A DNA stretch of 60,618 nucleotides from an uncultured Butyricicoccus sp. (GCA_904420185.1 CAJFUJ010000056.1:1-60618); one strand, 5' to 3'; positions 31,942 through 41,311 are shown, numbered from the stretch's first letter. Numbers and translations: made by a program. Notes: generated by a model from the letters alone, not told the origin.

Positions 31942-32832
31942 ATGTGTACAACCAATGCCCCTGTGGGCGTGATCGGGCTGGGCAACATGGGCGGGCCGAT
32001 TGCCGCCAATTTGCGCCAAGCCGGCTTTCCGGTCTTGGGCTTTGACCCGGCCCCGCCGGCGCAGGACCGGCTGCGCCAAAGCGGCGGCACCCCCCTGCCG
32101 TCCGCCCAGGCGGTGGGCCAAGCCTGCTCGTTTATCCTCACCCTTTTGCCCTCCGAAGCCGCGCTGGACCAGACCATGGAAGCGCTCTCGGACTCCTGTC
32201 AGCCTGGGTGCATTGTTTTGGAGTGCAGCACCATGCCCATTGAAGCCAAGCGGCGCGCCCATGACCACCTGGCCGAAAAGCAGGTCGTGCTGCTCGACAG
32301 CCCGCTGTCCGGTACCGGCGCGCAGGCGGTGTATAAAGACCTGGCCGTCTATGCCAGCGGCGACAGCGCCGCCATTCAAAAATGCGCCCGGATTTTTGAG
32401 GGGTTTGCCCGCGTCTATTACGACCTGGGCGCGTTCGGCAACGGCACCTATATGAAATTCGTGGCCAACCAGCTGGTGGCCATCCACAACCTGGCCGCCG
32501 CCGAAGCCCTGCTGCTGGGCGTGCGCTGCGGGCTGGACGCCGAACGTATCGTCGAAGTCATCGGCAACGGGTCGGGCACCTCGCGGATGTTCGAGGTGCG
32601 CGCGCCGCTCATGGCTGCCCACAAATGGGAGGCGGTCACCATCACCAACCGTCTGTTCCAAAAGGACTTGCGCCTGATCGGTGATATGCTCCGCCAAACC
32701 GGCACCCCGGCCCCTTTGTTCCAGGCCGTGCTGCCCTACTACACCGCCGCCATGGCCAGTGGCCACGCAGAGGACGACACCGCGTCCATTTTCGACGTGT
32801 TGGATAAGATGTGCCAAGCGCCCCAGGCGTAG
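31942..32832 (+). CDS. 3-hydroxyisobutyrate dehydrogenase-family oxidoreductase
   Basis: NAD(P)-dependent beta-hydroxyacid dehydrogenase, 296 aa. N-terminal Rossmann fold VGVIGLGNMGGPIAANL (~8-24), then the substrate motif LLDSPLSGTGAQA and the C-terminal helix with the catalytic Lys region YMKFVANQL. The start at the ATG at 31942 has only a weak AAAGAAG site. The exact substrate (hydroxyisobutyrate, tartronate semialdehyde, glyoxylate) cannot be told. Single gene with TATAAT promoter 44 bases upstream. Confidence 0.9.
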   Translation: MCTTNAPVGVIGLGNMGGPIAANLRQAGFPVLGFDPAPPAQDRLRQSGGTPLPSAQAVGQACSFILTLLPSEAALDQTMEALSDSCQPGCIVLECSTMPIEAKRRAHDHLAEKQVVLLDSPLSGTGAQAVYKDLAVYASGDSAAIQKCARIFEGFARVYYDLGAFGNGTYMKFVANQLVAIHNLAAAEALLLGVRCGLDAERIVEVIGNGSGTSRMFEVRAPLMAAHKWEAVTITNRLFQKDLRLIGDMLRQTGTPAPLFQAVLPYYTAAMASGHAEDDTASIFDVLDKMCQAPQA

Positions 32833-32851
32833 CCCTGCGGGACGTAAGAAC

Positions 32852-32880
32852 GCCGCCGCGCTTTTCCCAAACGCGGCGGC
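32852..32880 (+). terminator. Hairpin after hydroxyacid dehydrogenase gene
   Basis: 9-bp GC stem (32852-32860 with 32872-32880) followed by ATTCTGAT; weak T tail. A better terminator follows at 32909. Confidence 0.5.
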
Positions 32881-32908
32881 ATTCTGATGCAAATGGGGCG
32901 GGTGCGTC

Positions 32909-32937
32909 GGAAAACCGCGCTATATGCGCGGTTTTCC
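32909..32937. terminator. Bidirectional terminator
   Basis: 12-bp perfect stem (32909-32920 with 32926-32937) with TATAT loop; the outer part of the stem supplies T/A runs on either strand. It separates the convergent hydroxyacid dehydrogenase gene and the sugar/inositol operon. Confidence 0.75.
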
Positions 32938-32998
32938 CGTTCTGGGCTGATTGTTCAAACCATCCTCCGGCCCACCCTAGGAGAGAGAAGAAGAGAGG

Positions 32999-34018
32999 TC
33001 AAATTTCCATCCGCTCCACCGGCTCCAGCCTGCCGCTCTTTGCCGAGCGGGCAGCGGCTTCCGCAATGAGCACCGCTTGCAGGCCGTCAAACCCGGTTAC
33101 GGGCGGCGCTGTGCGCTGGTTGACCGCCTGGGCAAAGTCGCGCAGCTCGACGAAATACGCCTCCTTGTACCGCTCGGGGAAATGATAGGGCACCTTGGCG
33201 CCGTGGTAGCCGTCATGGGTGAAGAAACGGACGTTATTTTCGTACTCGTTGTCATCCATGACACATCCCTTGGAACCGAGCGCCTCAATGCGTTGATCGT
33301 GCCCAAAGCTGGAGCGGCGGCTGGTTTCCAAAATCCCGATGGCGCCATTTTCAAACCGCAGCACCGCGTGGCCGCTGCCTACGTCGCCATTTTGGGCAAT
33401 CTCCGGGTCGCAAACCGAGGTGCCGGTTGCAAACACCTCGGCCACCTCGCTGCCGGTCAGAAAGCGCGCCATGTCAAAATCATGGATCATGAAATCCACA
33501 TAGATGCCACCCGACGTGCGGATGTATTCCATCGACGGCGGCGCCGGGTCGCGGGAGGTGATTTTGAGCACCTCGACGTCCCCAATGGTACCGTCGGCAA
33601 TTTTTTTCTGCAACGCGCCATGATGCCGGTCAAAGCGGTGCATAAAGCCGACCTGCAAGATCACCCCTGCCTGCTGCACCGCGCGTAGGGCGTCTACAAT
33701 CCGGCCCACGTCATGGTCGATCGGTTTTTCGCAGAAAATATCCTTTCCGGCTTTGGTCGCACGGATGATAAAGTCCGAATGGGTTTCGGTGACCGAACAG
33801 ATGACCACCGCGTCGATCGAGGGGTCGTCAAAAATATCCGCGGGATCTTTGGTGCATTGGGGGACACCCAGCTCCAGCAGTTCCCGTTCGGTTTCCGGCG
33901 TCAAAAACGGGTCGGCCCCGCAGACCACCTCGAATTCCTTCATGGTCAGAAGATTCCTCGTATGCATTTTTCCAATACGGCCCAGGCCGAGAATGCCCAC
34001 GCGAATCGGGCTTTTCAT
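32999..34018 (-). CDS. Gfo/Idh/MocA oxidoreductase, inositol 2-dehydrogenase-like
   Basis: NAD-dependent polyol/sugar dehydrogenase, 339 aa from the ATG at 34016-34018 behind AAGGAGGTG. Rossmann motif VGILGLGRIGKMH (~6-18), then FCEKPIDHDV with the catalytic Lys, and FMHRFD and DFMIHDFDMARFL, which are typical of inositol 2-dehydrogenases (IolG). Last gene of binding protein-ATPase-permease-dehydrogenase, so the imported compound is probably a cyclitol or sugar oxidised directly by this enzyme. Confidence 0.92.
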   Translation of the reverse strand: MKSPIRVGILGLGRIGKMHTRNLLTMKEFEVVCGADPFLTPETERELLELGVPQCTKDPADIFDDPSIDAVVICSVTETHSDFIIRATKAGKDIFCEKPIDHDVGRIVDALRAVQQAGVILQVGFMHRFDRHHGALQKKIADGTIGDVEVLKITSRDPAPPSMEYIRTSGGIYVDFMIHDFDMARFLTGSEVAEVFATGTSVCDPEIAQNGDVGSGHAVLRFENGAIGILETSRRSSFGHDQRIEALGSKGCVMDDNEYENNVRFFTHDGYHGAKVPYHFPERYKEAYFVELRDFAQAVNQRTAPPVTGFDGLQAVLIAEAAARSAKSGRLEPVERMEI

Positions 34019-34031
34019 AGGAAACACCTCC

Positions 34032-34961
34032 TTATTTGCTGCGGATGCGGTCAAAAGATACCGCTAAGACGATCACTAAGCCAATCACGATCTGCTGGAT
34101 ATACGAAGATACATTGAGCAGGTTGAGACCATTGTTCAAAACAGCGATGATCAGCGCGCCGATGATCGTGCCGGACAAACGGCCCTCGCCGCCCGACAGG
34201 CTGGTGCCGCCGATGACGGTGGCCGCAATAGCGTCCAGTTCATATCCCTCGCCCGCAACCGGCTGGGCCGAGTCCAGCCGGGCGGTCAACAGCACCGCCG
34301 CAAGTCCCGAAGTCAAACCGCACAGGATGTACACCAGCATGGTATAGCGGCCTGTATTGATGCCCGACAGGCGGGTCGCCTCCACATTGCCGCCAATGGC
34401 GTAGATATACCGCCCTGCGCGGGTGTATTTCAAAATAAAGATGCCGATGAGAAAGGTTACGGCCATGATCAGGATCATCACCGGGATGCCTAGGACGGTC
34501 CCGCTGCCGATAAAGTTCAGCTTACCGGAAAAGCCCGAGATCGCCCGGCCGTCTGCAATGTAGAGTGCCGCCCCGCGGGCAATGGACATCATGCCCAAGG
34601 TAGAAATAAACGGCGGAAGGTTGAGCCGTGTGACCAGCAGGCCATTGACCAACCCGCACACGCCGCCGGCCAGCACACAGCCAATCAGCGCCACCGCCAG
34701 CGGCATGCCAGATTTGAGCATAGTGCCCAGCAAAATGCCTGCAAAGGCCACAATCGAGCCGACCGAAAGGTCGATGCCGCCAGTCAGGATGACAAAGGTC
34801 ATACCGCAAGCCAATGTTGCATTGATCGCAGCTTGCAGGACGATGTTAATCAGGTTGCTGCCCGTGGCAAAATACGGCGAAGCACATGCCAGCGCGATGC
34901 ACAAAACCACCAAGGCCGCCAGAACCACAATGGTATTGGAAATATTTTTGAGCTTTTTCAT
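34032..34961 (-). CDS. Sugar ABC transporter permease, RbsC family
   Basis: 309 aa, about eight to ten transmembrane helices, Leu/Ile/Ala-rich. The family motifs are present: GGIDLSVGSIVAFAGILLG near residue 61 and YAIGGNVEATRLSGIN with the GG..LSGGEGR loop. Its start is one base after the ATPase stop, implying translational coupling. Forms the channel of the importer. Confidence 0.95.
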   Translation of the reverse strand: MKKLKNISNTIVVLAALVVLCIALACASPYFATGSNLINIVLQAAINATLACGMTFVILTGGIDLSVGSIVAFAGILLGTMLKSGMPLAVALIGCVLAGGVCGLVNGLLVTRLNLPPFISTLGMMSIARGAALYIADGRAISGFSGKLNFIGSGTVLGIPVMILIMAVTFLIGIFILKYTRAGRYIYAIGGNVEATRLSGINTGRYTMLVYILCGLTSGLAAVLLTARLDSAQPVAGEGYELDAIAATVIGGTSLSGGEGRLSGTIIGALIIAVLNNGLNLLNVSSYIQQIVIGLVIVLAVSFDRIRSK

Positions 34962-34962
34962 A

Positions 34963-36447
34963 TTACGCGCCCCCTGTCGCCAGCTGCATGATTTTTTCCT
35001 GGGTCGCTTGGGCGCGGCCCATTTCCCCGGCGACCGTTCCGCCGCACATCACGACAATCCGGTCGCTCATGCCCAGCACTTCGGGCAGTTCGGATGAAAT
35101 CATAAGGATCGCCATGCCGTTTTGGGCCAATTCGCCCATGATCCGATAAATTTCCGCCTTCGCCGCCACGTCGATGCCGCGCGTCGGCTCGTCGAAAATC
35201 AACACTTTGCCCTCGGTCATCAGCCACTTGCCGATGACCACCTTTTGTTGGTTGCCACCCGACAGGAATTGGACTTTTTGTTTGAGGTGCGGGGTCTTGA
35301 TGCGCAGTGCGTCGCAGTATTTCTGGGCAAAGGAGGCCTCATTTTTAGGGCGGAGCACACCGCCTGCCATGGTCTTTTTCAGGCTTGCCAGGGTGATGTT
35401 TTCGGTCACGCTCATGCCGAGCACCAAGCCGTGGTGTTTGCGGTCCTCGGGCAGCAGGCCGATGCCTTGCCGTACAGCGTCCTGCGGGGAGTGGATGCGC
35501 AGGCGCTCACCGTTCAGGTATACCTCGCCCGACGTGACCGGATCTGCGCCAACAATCGCGCGGGCAAACTCGGTCCGCCCAGCGCCCATCAATCCGGCTA
35601 GGCCCACGATTTCGCCCCGCCGGATGGACAGGGAGCAGTGGGACAATTTGTCTTTTGTACAGAAATCCCGCGCTTCAAACACGACCTCCCCAATTTCAGC
35701 CTCGACCTTGGGGAACATCTCGTTGAGTTCACGGCCAACCATCATTTGGATCATCGCATCCACCGAGGTATCTGCCACTGAAACCGTGTCGATATAGCGA
35801 CCGTCGCGCAAAATGGTCGCCCGGTCGCCGATGCGTTTGATTTCGTCAAACCGGTGGGAGATGTACACGATGCCCACACCCTGACATTTCAAGTCGCCAA
35901 TCATGGAGAACAGCGCGTCGATCTCCTTGTCGGTAAGCGATGAGGTCGGTTCGTCGAAGATGATGACCTTGGAGTTTTGGCTCACGCATTTTGCGATTTC
36001 CACCATCTGCTGCTGGGCGACGCTCAGGTCCCGCAAAATTGCCTTTGCAGGCAGGTCCACACCCAGCCGGTTCAAAATATCCTGCGCCTCCTGATAGAGT
36101 CGTTTCCATAAGACCACACCGTTGGCTTGCGGTTCCCGTCCCAAAAAAATGTTTTCGGCCACCGACAAATAGGGAATCAGGTTGAGCTCCTGGTGCACGA
36201 TATTGATGCCCGCCGCTTTGGCTTCCTTGGTCCCAGCGAAGGAGACTTCCTGTCCCTCCACCGAGATCCGGCCTGCCGTAGCCTTGTAAACACCGGAGAG
36301 CACCTTCATCAGCGTGGACTTCCCTGCGCCATTTTCCCCCAAAAGGATGTGTACCTCCCCGCGCTCAAGCGTGAACGACACCTTGTCCAACGCCTTTACG
36401 CCGGGGAATTCGACCGTTATCTGCTCCATCTGCACCAAAGGCGGCAT
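34963..36447 (-). CDS. Sugar ABC transporter ATPase, RbsA/MglA family
   Basis: 494 aa, two fused ABC domains, from the ATG at 36445-36447 behind AAAGGAAG. First domain: Walker A GENGAGKST, signature LSVAQQQMVEIAK, Walker B VIIFDEPTSSL. Second domain: a degenerate Walker A region (GLAGLMGAGRTE), as usual in this family, and LSGGNQQKVVIGKWL with VLIFDEPTRGID. Powers uptake of the ligand of the lipoprotein encoded upstream. Confidence 0.95.
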   Translation of the reverse strand: MPPLVQMEQITVEFPGVKALDKVSFTLERGEVHILLGENGAGKSTLMKVLSGVYKATAGRISVEGQEVSFAGTKEAKAAGINIVHQELNLIPYLSVAENIFLGREPQANGVVLWKRLYQEAQDILNRLGVDLPAKAILRDLSVAQQQMVEIAKCVSQNSKVIIFDEPTSSLTDKEIDALFSMIGDLKCQGVGIVYISHRFDEIKRIGDRATILRDGRYIDTVSVADTSVDAMIQMMVGRELNEMFPKVEAEIGEVVFEARDFCTKDKLSHCSLSIRRGEIVGLAGLMGAGRTEFARAIVGADPVTSGEVYLNGERLRIHSPQDAVRQGIGLLPEDRKHHGLVLGMSVTENITLASLKKTMAGGVLRPKNEASFAQKYCDALRIKTPHLKQKVQFLSGGNQQKVVIGKWLMTEGKVLIFDEPTRGIDVAAKAEIYRIMGELAQNGMAILMISSELPEVLGMSDRIVVMCGGTVAGEMGRAQATQEKIMQLATGGA

Positions 36448-36517
36448 ACGCTCACTTCCTTTCCAAGCTGGCAGCCGGGACAGGTTTCCTCCCGGCTGCC
36501 CATGCATGTGACCCTGT

Positions 36518-37495
36518 TTATGCTTCGGAATCTGCGGACAACATATAGACGTCCACCGAGATATCCTCCTCACAGGAACCGGTCTCCAAATAGTCCAGCG
36601 CTGTCGTCAGCGCGGTGGTCCCCATATCCGCCGGGGACTGCGCAATCGAGCCGAGCATTTTGCCCTCTTGGATCGCGGCCTTTGCGTCGTCGGTTGCGTC
36701 AAAGCCGATCACGGTGATCTGTCCTTCCATTCCGGCATCCTCAATCGCTTTCACGGCGCCGAGGGCCATCAGGTCATTTGCCGCAAACAGGCCGTCAATG
36801 TCCGGGTTAGCTTGCAGGATATTTTGGAATACGGTGTATCCCTTTTCCTGATCCCAATCGGCCGGCTGCGAGGCCACAATTTCCAGCGTCCCGAGCTCTT
36901 CGGCCTTGTCGTTAAAGCCGCTCACGCGGTTGATCGAGGACTCCTGCCCACCGATCCCCTCGAGCACAGCCACCTTGCCGCTGCCCAGTGCCTTGGCCAT
37001 CTCTTCGGCCGCCAGCTGGCCGCCGTAGTAGTTGTCCGAGCCGACAAAGGCGACAATGGTGGCTCCGTTTTCTTCGAGTGCCGTCTCATCCAGGCGGGTA
37101 TCTACAACGACCATCGGAATACCCGCATCGTTGCACTTCTTTGCGGCTGGAGCCATTTCTGTCGAGCCGTTGGGGGTGAGCAAAATCGCATCCACCTGCT
37201 GGGTGATGAGGTTTTCGATGATCTGCATCTGCTTTTCCGCATCGGTTTCCTTTTCCGGTGCCTGCAAGACGATCTCCACGCCTAGCTCCTCGCCCTTGGC
37301 TTCAATGGCCTCCGCCATGGTCACATAAAACGGATTTGCCAGCGATTTGAGCACCACGCCGATTTTATAGCTGCCATTGCCGTCTGCTGCCGCGCTGCCG
37401 TCGCCCGAACCGCCGGAATTTGCGCATCCGGCCAGTGTGCCTAGGGCCAATCCGGCCACTAAGGCAATCGCCAAAATCTTCTTTGCGAACTTCAT
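36518..37495 (-). CDS. Sugar-binding lipoprotein, RbsB-like
   Basis: 325 aa. Lipobox LVAGLALGTLAGC (Cys ~24), a Gly/Ser/Asp linker, then a type I periplasmic-binding fold beginning YKIGVVLKSLANPFYVTMAEA. It contains typical PBP4 features such as TPNGSTEMAPAAKKCNDAGI and LFAANDLMALGAVKAIEDAG. First gene of the importer operon, with the LacI-type operator in its leader. Ligand unknown; ribose, inositol or galactose-like compounds are typical. Confidence 0.94.
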   Translation of the reverse strand: MKFAKKILAIALVAGLALGTLAGCANSGGSGDGSAAADGNGSYKIGVVLKSLANPFYVTMAEAIEAKGEELGVEIVLQAPEKETDAEKQMQIIENLITQQVDAILLTPNGSTEMAPAAKKCNDAGIPMVVVDTRLDETALEENGATIVAFVGSDNYYGGQLAAEEMAKALGSGKVAVLEGIGGQESSINRVSGFNDKAEELGTLEIVASQPADWDQEKGYTVFQNILQANPDIDGLFAANDLMALGAVKAIEDAGMEGQITVIGFDATDDAKAAIQEGKMLGSIAQSPADMGTTALTTALDYLETGSCEEDISVDVYMLSADSEA

Positions 37496-37511
37496 CTTTT
37501 CTCCTCCTTGT

Positions 37512-37534
37512 TTTATTCGAATTGTTCGAATAAA
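37512..37534. promoter_or_regulatory. Palindromic operator in importer leader
   Basis: Perfect 10-bp arms TTTATTCGAA and TTCGAATAAA around a 3-nt TTG centre. It lies just downstream of the predicted transcription start of the binding-protein gene, where a bound LacI-type repressor would block elongation. The divergent LacI gene is the obvious candidate. Confidence 0.72.
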
Positions 37535-37546
37535 TTTGATATGTTT

Positions 37547-37575
37547 ATTTAAGCACAGTCAGTCTATATTGTCAA
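37547..37575 (-). promoter_or_regulatory. Promoter of sugar/inositol importer operon
   Basis: Minus strand TTGACA (37570-37575), 17-bp spacer, TTAAAT (37547-37552). With the operator and the LacI-gene promoter it occupies the ~310-base gene-free region 37496-37804. Confidence 0.7.
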
Positions 37576-37694
37576 TATCGTCATATTATAAAAATCTTTT
37601 CCGCTATATATGTGCAATATATCCATTATTTTTTGCAATCTAAGGATGTATTGTTATGTTTTATTTGTTTTGTTCAGAAAAACGTTTCGTCCTC

Positions 37695-37723
37695 TGGACA
37701 TTTTTTCTGTTTTCCAGTATGAT
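37695..37723 (+). promoter_or_regulatory. Promoter of LacI-family regulator gene
   Basis: TGGACA (37695-37700), 17-bp spacer, TATGAT (37718-37723), each one base from consensus. Confidence 0.65.
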
Positions 37724-37804
37724 TGATATGAGAAAGATTCGGGATTCTAAAGTCCGGCAGCCGGACGGGCCGGACCGCCCTTTTTACATGATGAGGTGAT
37801 TGCA

Positions 37805-38830
37805 TTGACAGTACGCGAAATTGCAAAGCGCGCGGGCGTAGCCGCTTCCACGGTTTCGCTAGTTCTAAACAACAAGCCCGGCGTTCGCAAGGAAACCCGT
37901 GAAAAAGTCACCGCTTTATTGCTTGAAAATGGCTACCGTCTGCGCGAAAACGTCGGACAGCCGCTAACACATGGTGAAATCAAATTTATCCGGTATGTGG
38001 CGGTCAACCACAGCCGGGAACGCAACGAAGATTTTTTTGTCGGTCTGCTCAACGGGGCCGAGCGGCGCTCCCACCAGCTTGGATACAAATTCAGCCTGAG
38101 CAGCGCGACGCCCGAGCAGCTGCCCGGCCTGCTGTCCACCCTGGAAAAGCAGTCCGATCTGCTCGGCATCCTATTGCTGGCCAGCGAGCTGTCCGACGAC
38201 CAGCTCCCTGCTCTGCTCAGCTTTTCCCGCCCCATTGTCACGCTGGATATGCCACTGCCGCTCGAACACTATCCGCTCAACGGCATCAACACCGACAATT
38301 CCGGCGGCATTTTCCGGGCTGTGCAGTATCTTTATGCGCTGGGCCACCGCTCTATCGGATTTTTCCGCGCGGAAACCGAAATCGGTGGGCTCTATGCGCG
38401 CTATGTAGCCTATTGCAATGCCATGCAGACACTGCATCTGGATATCCCAGAGGACTTTATCTTACGCATCGACCCCCAATATGAGGTTGCCATCCGGCAG
38501 ATGCATTCGTATCTCGCAACCCGCCCGCTACTGCCCACCGCATTTGTCGCAGCAAACGACATCATCGCCGCCGGCTGCGTGCGTGCGCTCCAGCAGTCCG
38601 GTTATCAGGTCCCGCAGGACGTTTCCATCATCGGCTTTGATGACGGCGCAATGAGCACCTTTGTCTCGCCTCCGCTGACAACCTTGCGCATCAACCGCGC
38701 CCGCAGCGGCGAGCTCGCCGTGGAGCGGCTGATCGCCCTCAACACAGTCCCCCAGGATGTGGTCGTGAAATCCACCATTTCGGTTTCCTTGATCGAGCGG
38801 GAATCCACCCGTCCGCTATCGGATGCATAA
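37805..38830 (+). CDS. LacI-family transcriptional regulator
   Basis: 341 aa. Start chosen at the TTG at 37805, because GAGGTGA lies five bases upstream. HTH: TVREIAKRAGVAASTVSLVL (2-21) with the hinge-helix region after it; then a sugar-binding effector domain (HRSIGFF, FVAANDIIAAGCVRAL, VSIIGFDDGAMS). Divergent from the importer operon and upstream of a second Gfo/Idh/MocA gene; likely represses both through TTCGAA-type operators, including its probable site at 37512-37534. Confidence 0.94.
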   Translation: MTVREIAKRAGVAASTVSLVLNNKPGVRKETREKVTALLLENGYRLRENVGQPLTHGEIKFIRYVAVNHSRERNEDFFVGLLNGAERRSHQLGYKFSLSSATPEQLPGLLSTLEKQSDLLGILLLASELSDDQLPALLSFSRPIVTLDMPLPLEHYPLNGINTDNSGGIFRAVQYLYALGHRSIGFFRAETEIGGLYARYVAYCNAMQTLHLDIPEDFILRIDPQYEVAIRQMHSYLATRPLLPTAFVAANDIIAAGCVRALQQSGYQVPQDVSIIGFDDGAMSTFVSPPLTTLRINRARSGELAVERLIALNTVPQDVVVKSTISVSLIERESTRPLSDA

Positions 38831-38846
38831 ATTCATGATTTTTTTC

Positions 38847-38875
38847 TTGACCGTTTGAATCGAACATGTTTTAAT
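38847..38875 (+). promoter_or_regulatory. Promoter of second Gfo/Idh/MocA gene
   Basis: TTGACC (38847-38852), 17-bp spacer, TTTAAT (38870-38875). The spacer contains TTTGAATCGAAC, which resembles a half-degenerate version of the TTCGAA operator in front of the importer operon. Confidence 0.5.
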
Positions 38876-38929
38876 GAAATTATAAAATGTTTTATTTTGT
38901 GCAGAGAGTCAGAAAGGTAGGTCTGTGAT

Positions 38930-40087
38930 ATGGAACGAAAATTACGGTTTGGTATGGTAGGCGGCGGCAACGGCGCTTTTATTGGCAACGTACACCGCCG
39001 CGGCGCGACGATGGACGAGATGGCGCTTTTGTGCGCTGGCTGCTTTAGCCGCAGCCCGGAAAAAAACCAGGCCGCCGCTTGGGCCTGGGACATTGCCGAC
39101 CCGTCGCGGGTATACAGTGACTTCCGGGAGATGGCCGAAAAGGAATCCCTTCGCAGCGACGGCATCGATTTTGTCATTGTAGTCACACCCACCGACACCC
39201 ATTACGAAATTGTCAAGTGCTTTTTAGAGCACAACATCCATGTGGTCTGCGACAAGCCGCTGTGCTATTCACTCGAAGAGGGTGAAACCCTCAAAAAATT
39301 GGCGGATGCGCGCGGCCTGCTGGTCGGGCTCACCTATACCTACGCCTCCTACGCCATCATCCGGCAGGCGCGCGAAATGATCGACGCAGGCGCGATCGGT
39401 CCTGTGATCAACGTCATCGCCGAATATCCGCAGGACTGGGTGCTGCTCTCAGCCACCGACACCAGCGGCATCAACGGCCAATGGCGTATGGACCCGGCGC
39501 GGGCGGGCGGGTCGGCCTGCTGCTCGGATATCGGCACCCATTTGGAAGCGCTCATCCACGCCATGACCGGTCTCAAGCTGGAACGGGTGCTGGCGCGGCT
39601 CAACCACTTCAAGGGCTCCCCGCTCGACCATGACGTGCAGATCCTACTGGAATATGAAAACAACATCCCCGGTATGCTGTGGGCCTCGCAGATCGCCGCC
39701 GGGTATGATTGCGCAGTGAAAATCCGGGTCTTTGGCGAAAAAGGCTCCATCGAGTGGAACCACACCGCGCCGATGGAGATCCGCTATGCCCTGCTCGACC
39801 AGCCGGTCCAAATCCTCACCGCCAACCGGGTCTACTCCCACACCGCCTGCACCGAGCTTTGCCGCCTGCCGGCCGGTCACCCCGAAGGGTTCTATGAGGC
39901 CTTTGCCAACGTTTACAAGAGCTTTTGCAAAACCCTGCTTGCCAAAATGGAGGGAACACCGGTGGGGCTGTACCGGTACCCCACCTTGGAGGACGGCTTG
40001 GCTGGGATTCGGTTTGTGCAAGCTTGCTTACAATCCGATCAACACGGCAACGTCTGGACGCCGCTCTACAAGGATACCCCGCAATAA
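38930..40087 (+). CDS. Gfo/Idh/MocA-family oxidoreductase
   Basis: 385 aa. Rossmann motif FGMVGGGNGAFIGNVHR (~7-23) and catalytic CDKPLCYS with the conserved Lys-Pro pair; the C-terminal alpha/beta domain carries GGSACCSDIGTHLEAL, the position of the conserved catalytic His. This longer subgroup acts on sugars, inositols or sugar acids. Lies 99 bases after the LacI gene and probably belongs to the same catabolic unit as the divergent importer. Confidence 0.9.
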   Translation: MERKLRFGMVGGGNGAFIGNVHRRGATMDEMALLCAGCFSRSPEKNQAAAWAWDIADPSRVYSDFREMAEKESLRSDGIDFVIVVTPTDTHYEIVKCFLEHNIHVVCDKPLCYSLEEGETLKKLADARGLLVGLTYTYASYAIIRQAREMIDAGAIGPVINVIAEYPQDWVLLSATDTSGINGQWRMDPARAGGSACCSDIGTHLEALIHAMTGLKLERVLARLNHFKGSPLDHDVQILLEYENNIPGMLWASQIAAGYDCAVKIRVFGEKGSIEWNHTAPMEIRYALLDQPVQILTANRVYSHTACTELCRLPAGHPEGFYEAFANVYKSFCKTLLAKMEGTPVGLYRYPTLEDGLAGIRFVQACLQSDQHGNVWTPLYKDTPQ

Positions 40088-40091
40088 CGCC

Positions 40092-40140
40092 AAAACAGGC
40101 GCCCTTCGCCGCTTTTGCGGCAAAAGGCGCCTGTTTTTTT
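40092..40140 (+). terminator. Intrinsic terminator
   Basis: Outer 12-bp stem (40092-40103 with 40126-40137) with an inner GCCGC/GCGGC hairpin, ending in a run of seven T. Confidence 0.9.
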
Positions 40141-40146
40141 CTGTGC

Positions 40147-41148
40147 CTACTTGAAAAAGTACCGCACCCCTTTGATTTTGCGGCACACAGTGACAGCCCC
40201 GTCGGTCACCAGAAAAATTAGGCACACATAGAGGGGGATACCCACTACCGCCGGCAGTACGGTCATATTGGTTTCCCGGTCTAAAATGTTGAGGAACACT
40301 GCATGCAGCAGATAAATGCCCAGCGAATTGTCCGCGATATGGCCGATTGCCCGCTTCCACGGCAGCTTCTCCAGGTCCACCCGGCATACCAGCAAAAATA
40401 CTGCCACCGAGGTCAGCAAAAATAACGGATTGCGGTATTCGAAAACCCGCTCGACATGATCCCCTTCCAGCTGGGTCGCCAGGCCGGTGATCCCGACCAG
40501 TACAACGTTCACTGCCACCAGCAACAAAACCAGCCATCTCGTCCGGATGCCAATCCGCTCCCGTGCCCGATAGAGCACATACCCCAAAAAGAAAAAGGCA
40601 AAATACCGGCCGCCGCTGATCAGCGGAATTCCGTATTTCAGTTCCAGCGGCGTGAACGACAGCAGGTAGTCCCCGCTGGTATAAAGCAGCAGCAGGCCGA
40701 GCAGCCAGCCGGTTAAATCCGGCGTCAGCCGCCCCACCAGCGCCTGGATCAGCGGAAGGACCAAGTAAATGGCCAGGATCGCATACAAAAACCACAGGTG
40801 GGCGCTCGGCGGCGTGGCCAGCAGTGTACGAAAGTCGTAAGGTTTGTCCAAATAGGCGGCCGTCCACGCCAAATAGAACAAAACCCACACCACTGTGACC
40901 GCCGCATACTTGCCTACCCGCTTGAGACTCTTTTGCAGGTCGGGCGCGCGGCCGGCCAGCAGTGCGCCGCTGATCATAAAAAACAGCGGCACCGACACCC
41001 GGCACACCGCATTATATGCCAATGCCGTCCAATAACTCGCCTGGGACAGCGCCGGATAGCTGCGGTTGTAGATATTGCTCACGTGGATCGCAATGACCAT
41101 CAAACAGGCGATGGCACGCAAAATTTCAAAGTGAAATTCTTTTTTCAT
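40147..41148 (-). CDS. Membrane acyltransferase (acyltransferase-3 family)
   Basis: 333 aa from the ATG at 41146-41148 (MKKEFHFEILRAIACLMVIA) after AGAAGGAGAG. About ten transmembrane helices; the N-terminal helix carries the family's ILRAIACLMVIAIHVS with the catalytic-type His. Members O-acetylate or succinylate surface polysaccharides, peptidoglycan or lipids. It is divergent from a glycosyltransferase gene, consistent with a role in surface glycan modification. Confidence 0.9.
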   Translation of the reverse strand: MKKEFHFEILRAIACLMVIAIHVSNIYNRSYPALSQASYWTALAYNAVCRVSVPLFFMISGALLAGRAPDLQKSLKRVGKYAAVTVVWVLFYLAWTAAYLDKPYDFRTLLATPPSAHLWFLYAILAIYLVLPLIQALVGRLTPDLTGWLLGLLLLYTSGDYLLSFTPLELKYGIPLISGGRYFAFFFLGYVLYRARERIGIRTRWLVLLLVAVNVVLVGITGLATQLEGDHVERVFEYRNPLFLLTSVAVFLLVCRVDLEKLPWKRAIGHIADNSLGIYLLHAVFLNILDRETNMTVLPAVVGIPLYVCLIFLVTDGAVTVCRKIKGVRYFFK

Positions 41149-41204
41149 GGTCTCTCCTTCTGCGTACCGGATGGCCCGGACGCGTCCGCTCATATGCCAA
41201 ACCT

Positions 41205-41233
41205 ATGTTACGGGTTACGAGCCCATCTGTCAA
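41205..41233 (-). promoter_or_regulatory. Promoter of acyltransferase gene
   Basis: Minus strand TTGACA (41228-41233), 17-bp spacer, TAACAT (41205-41210). Confidence 0.7.
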
Positions 41234-41311
41234 GCATCCTTTTTGATTTTCGCATGTGGATTTCCGCCGTGGGAATCTGCCGCAGACGCCCCGCTCTCGA
41301 GGTTTCTCACC

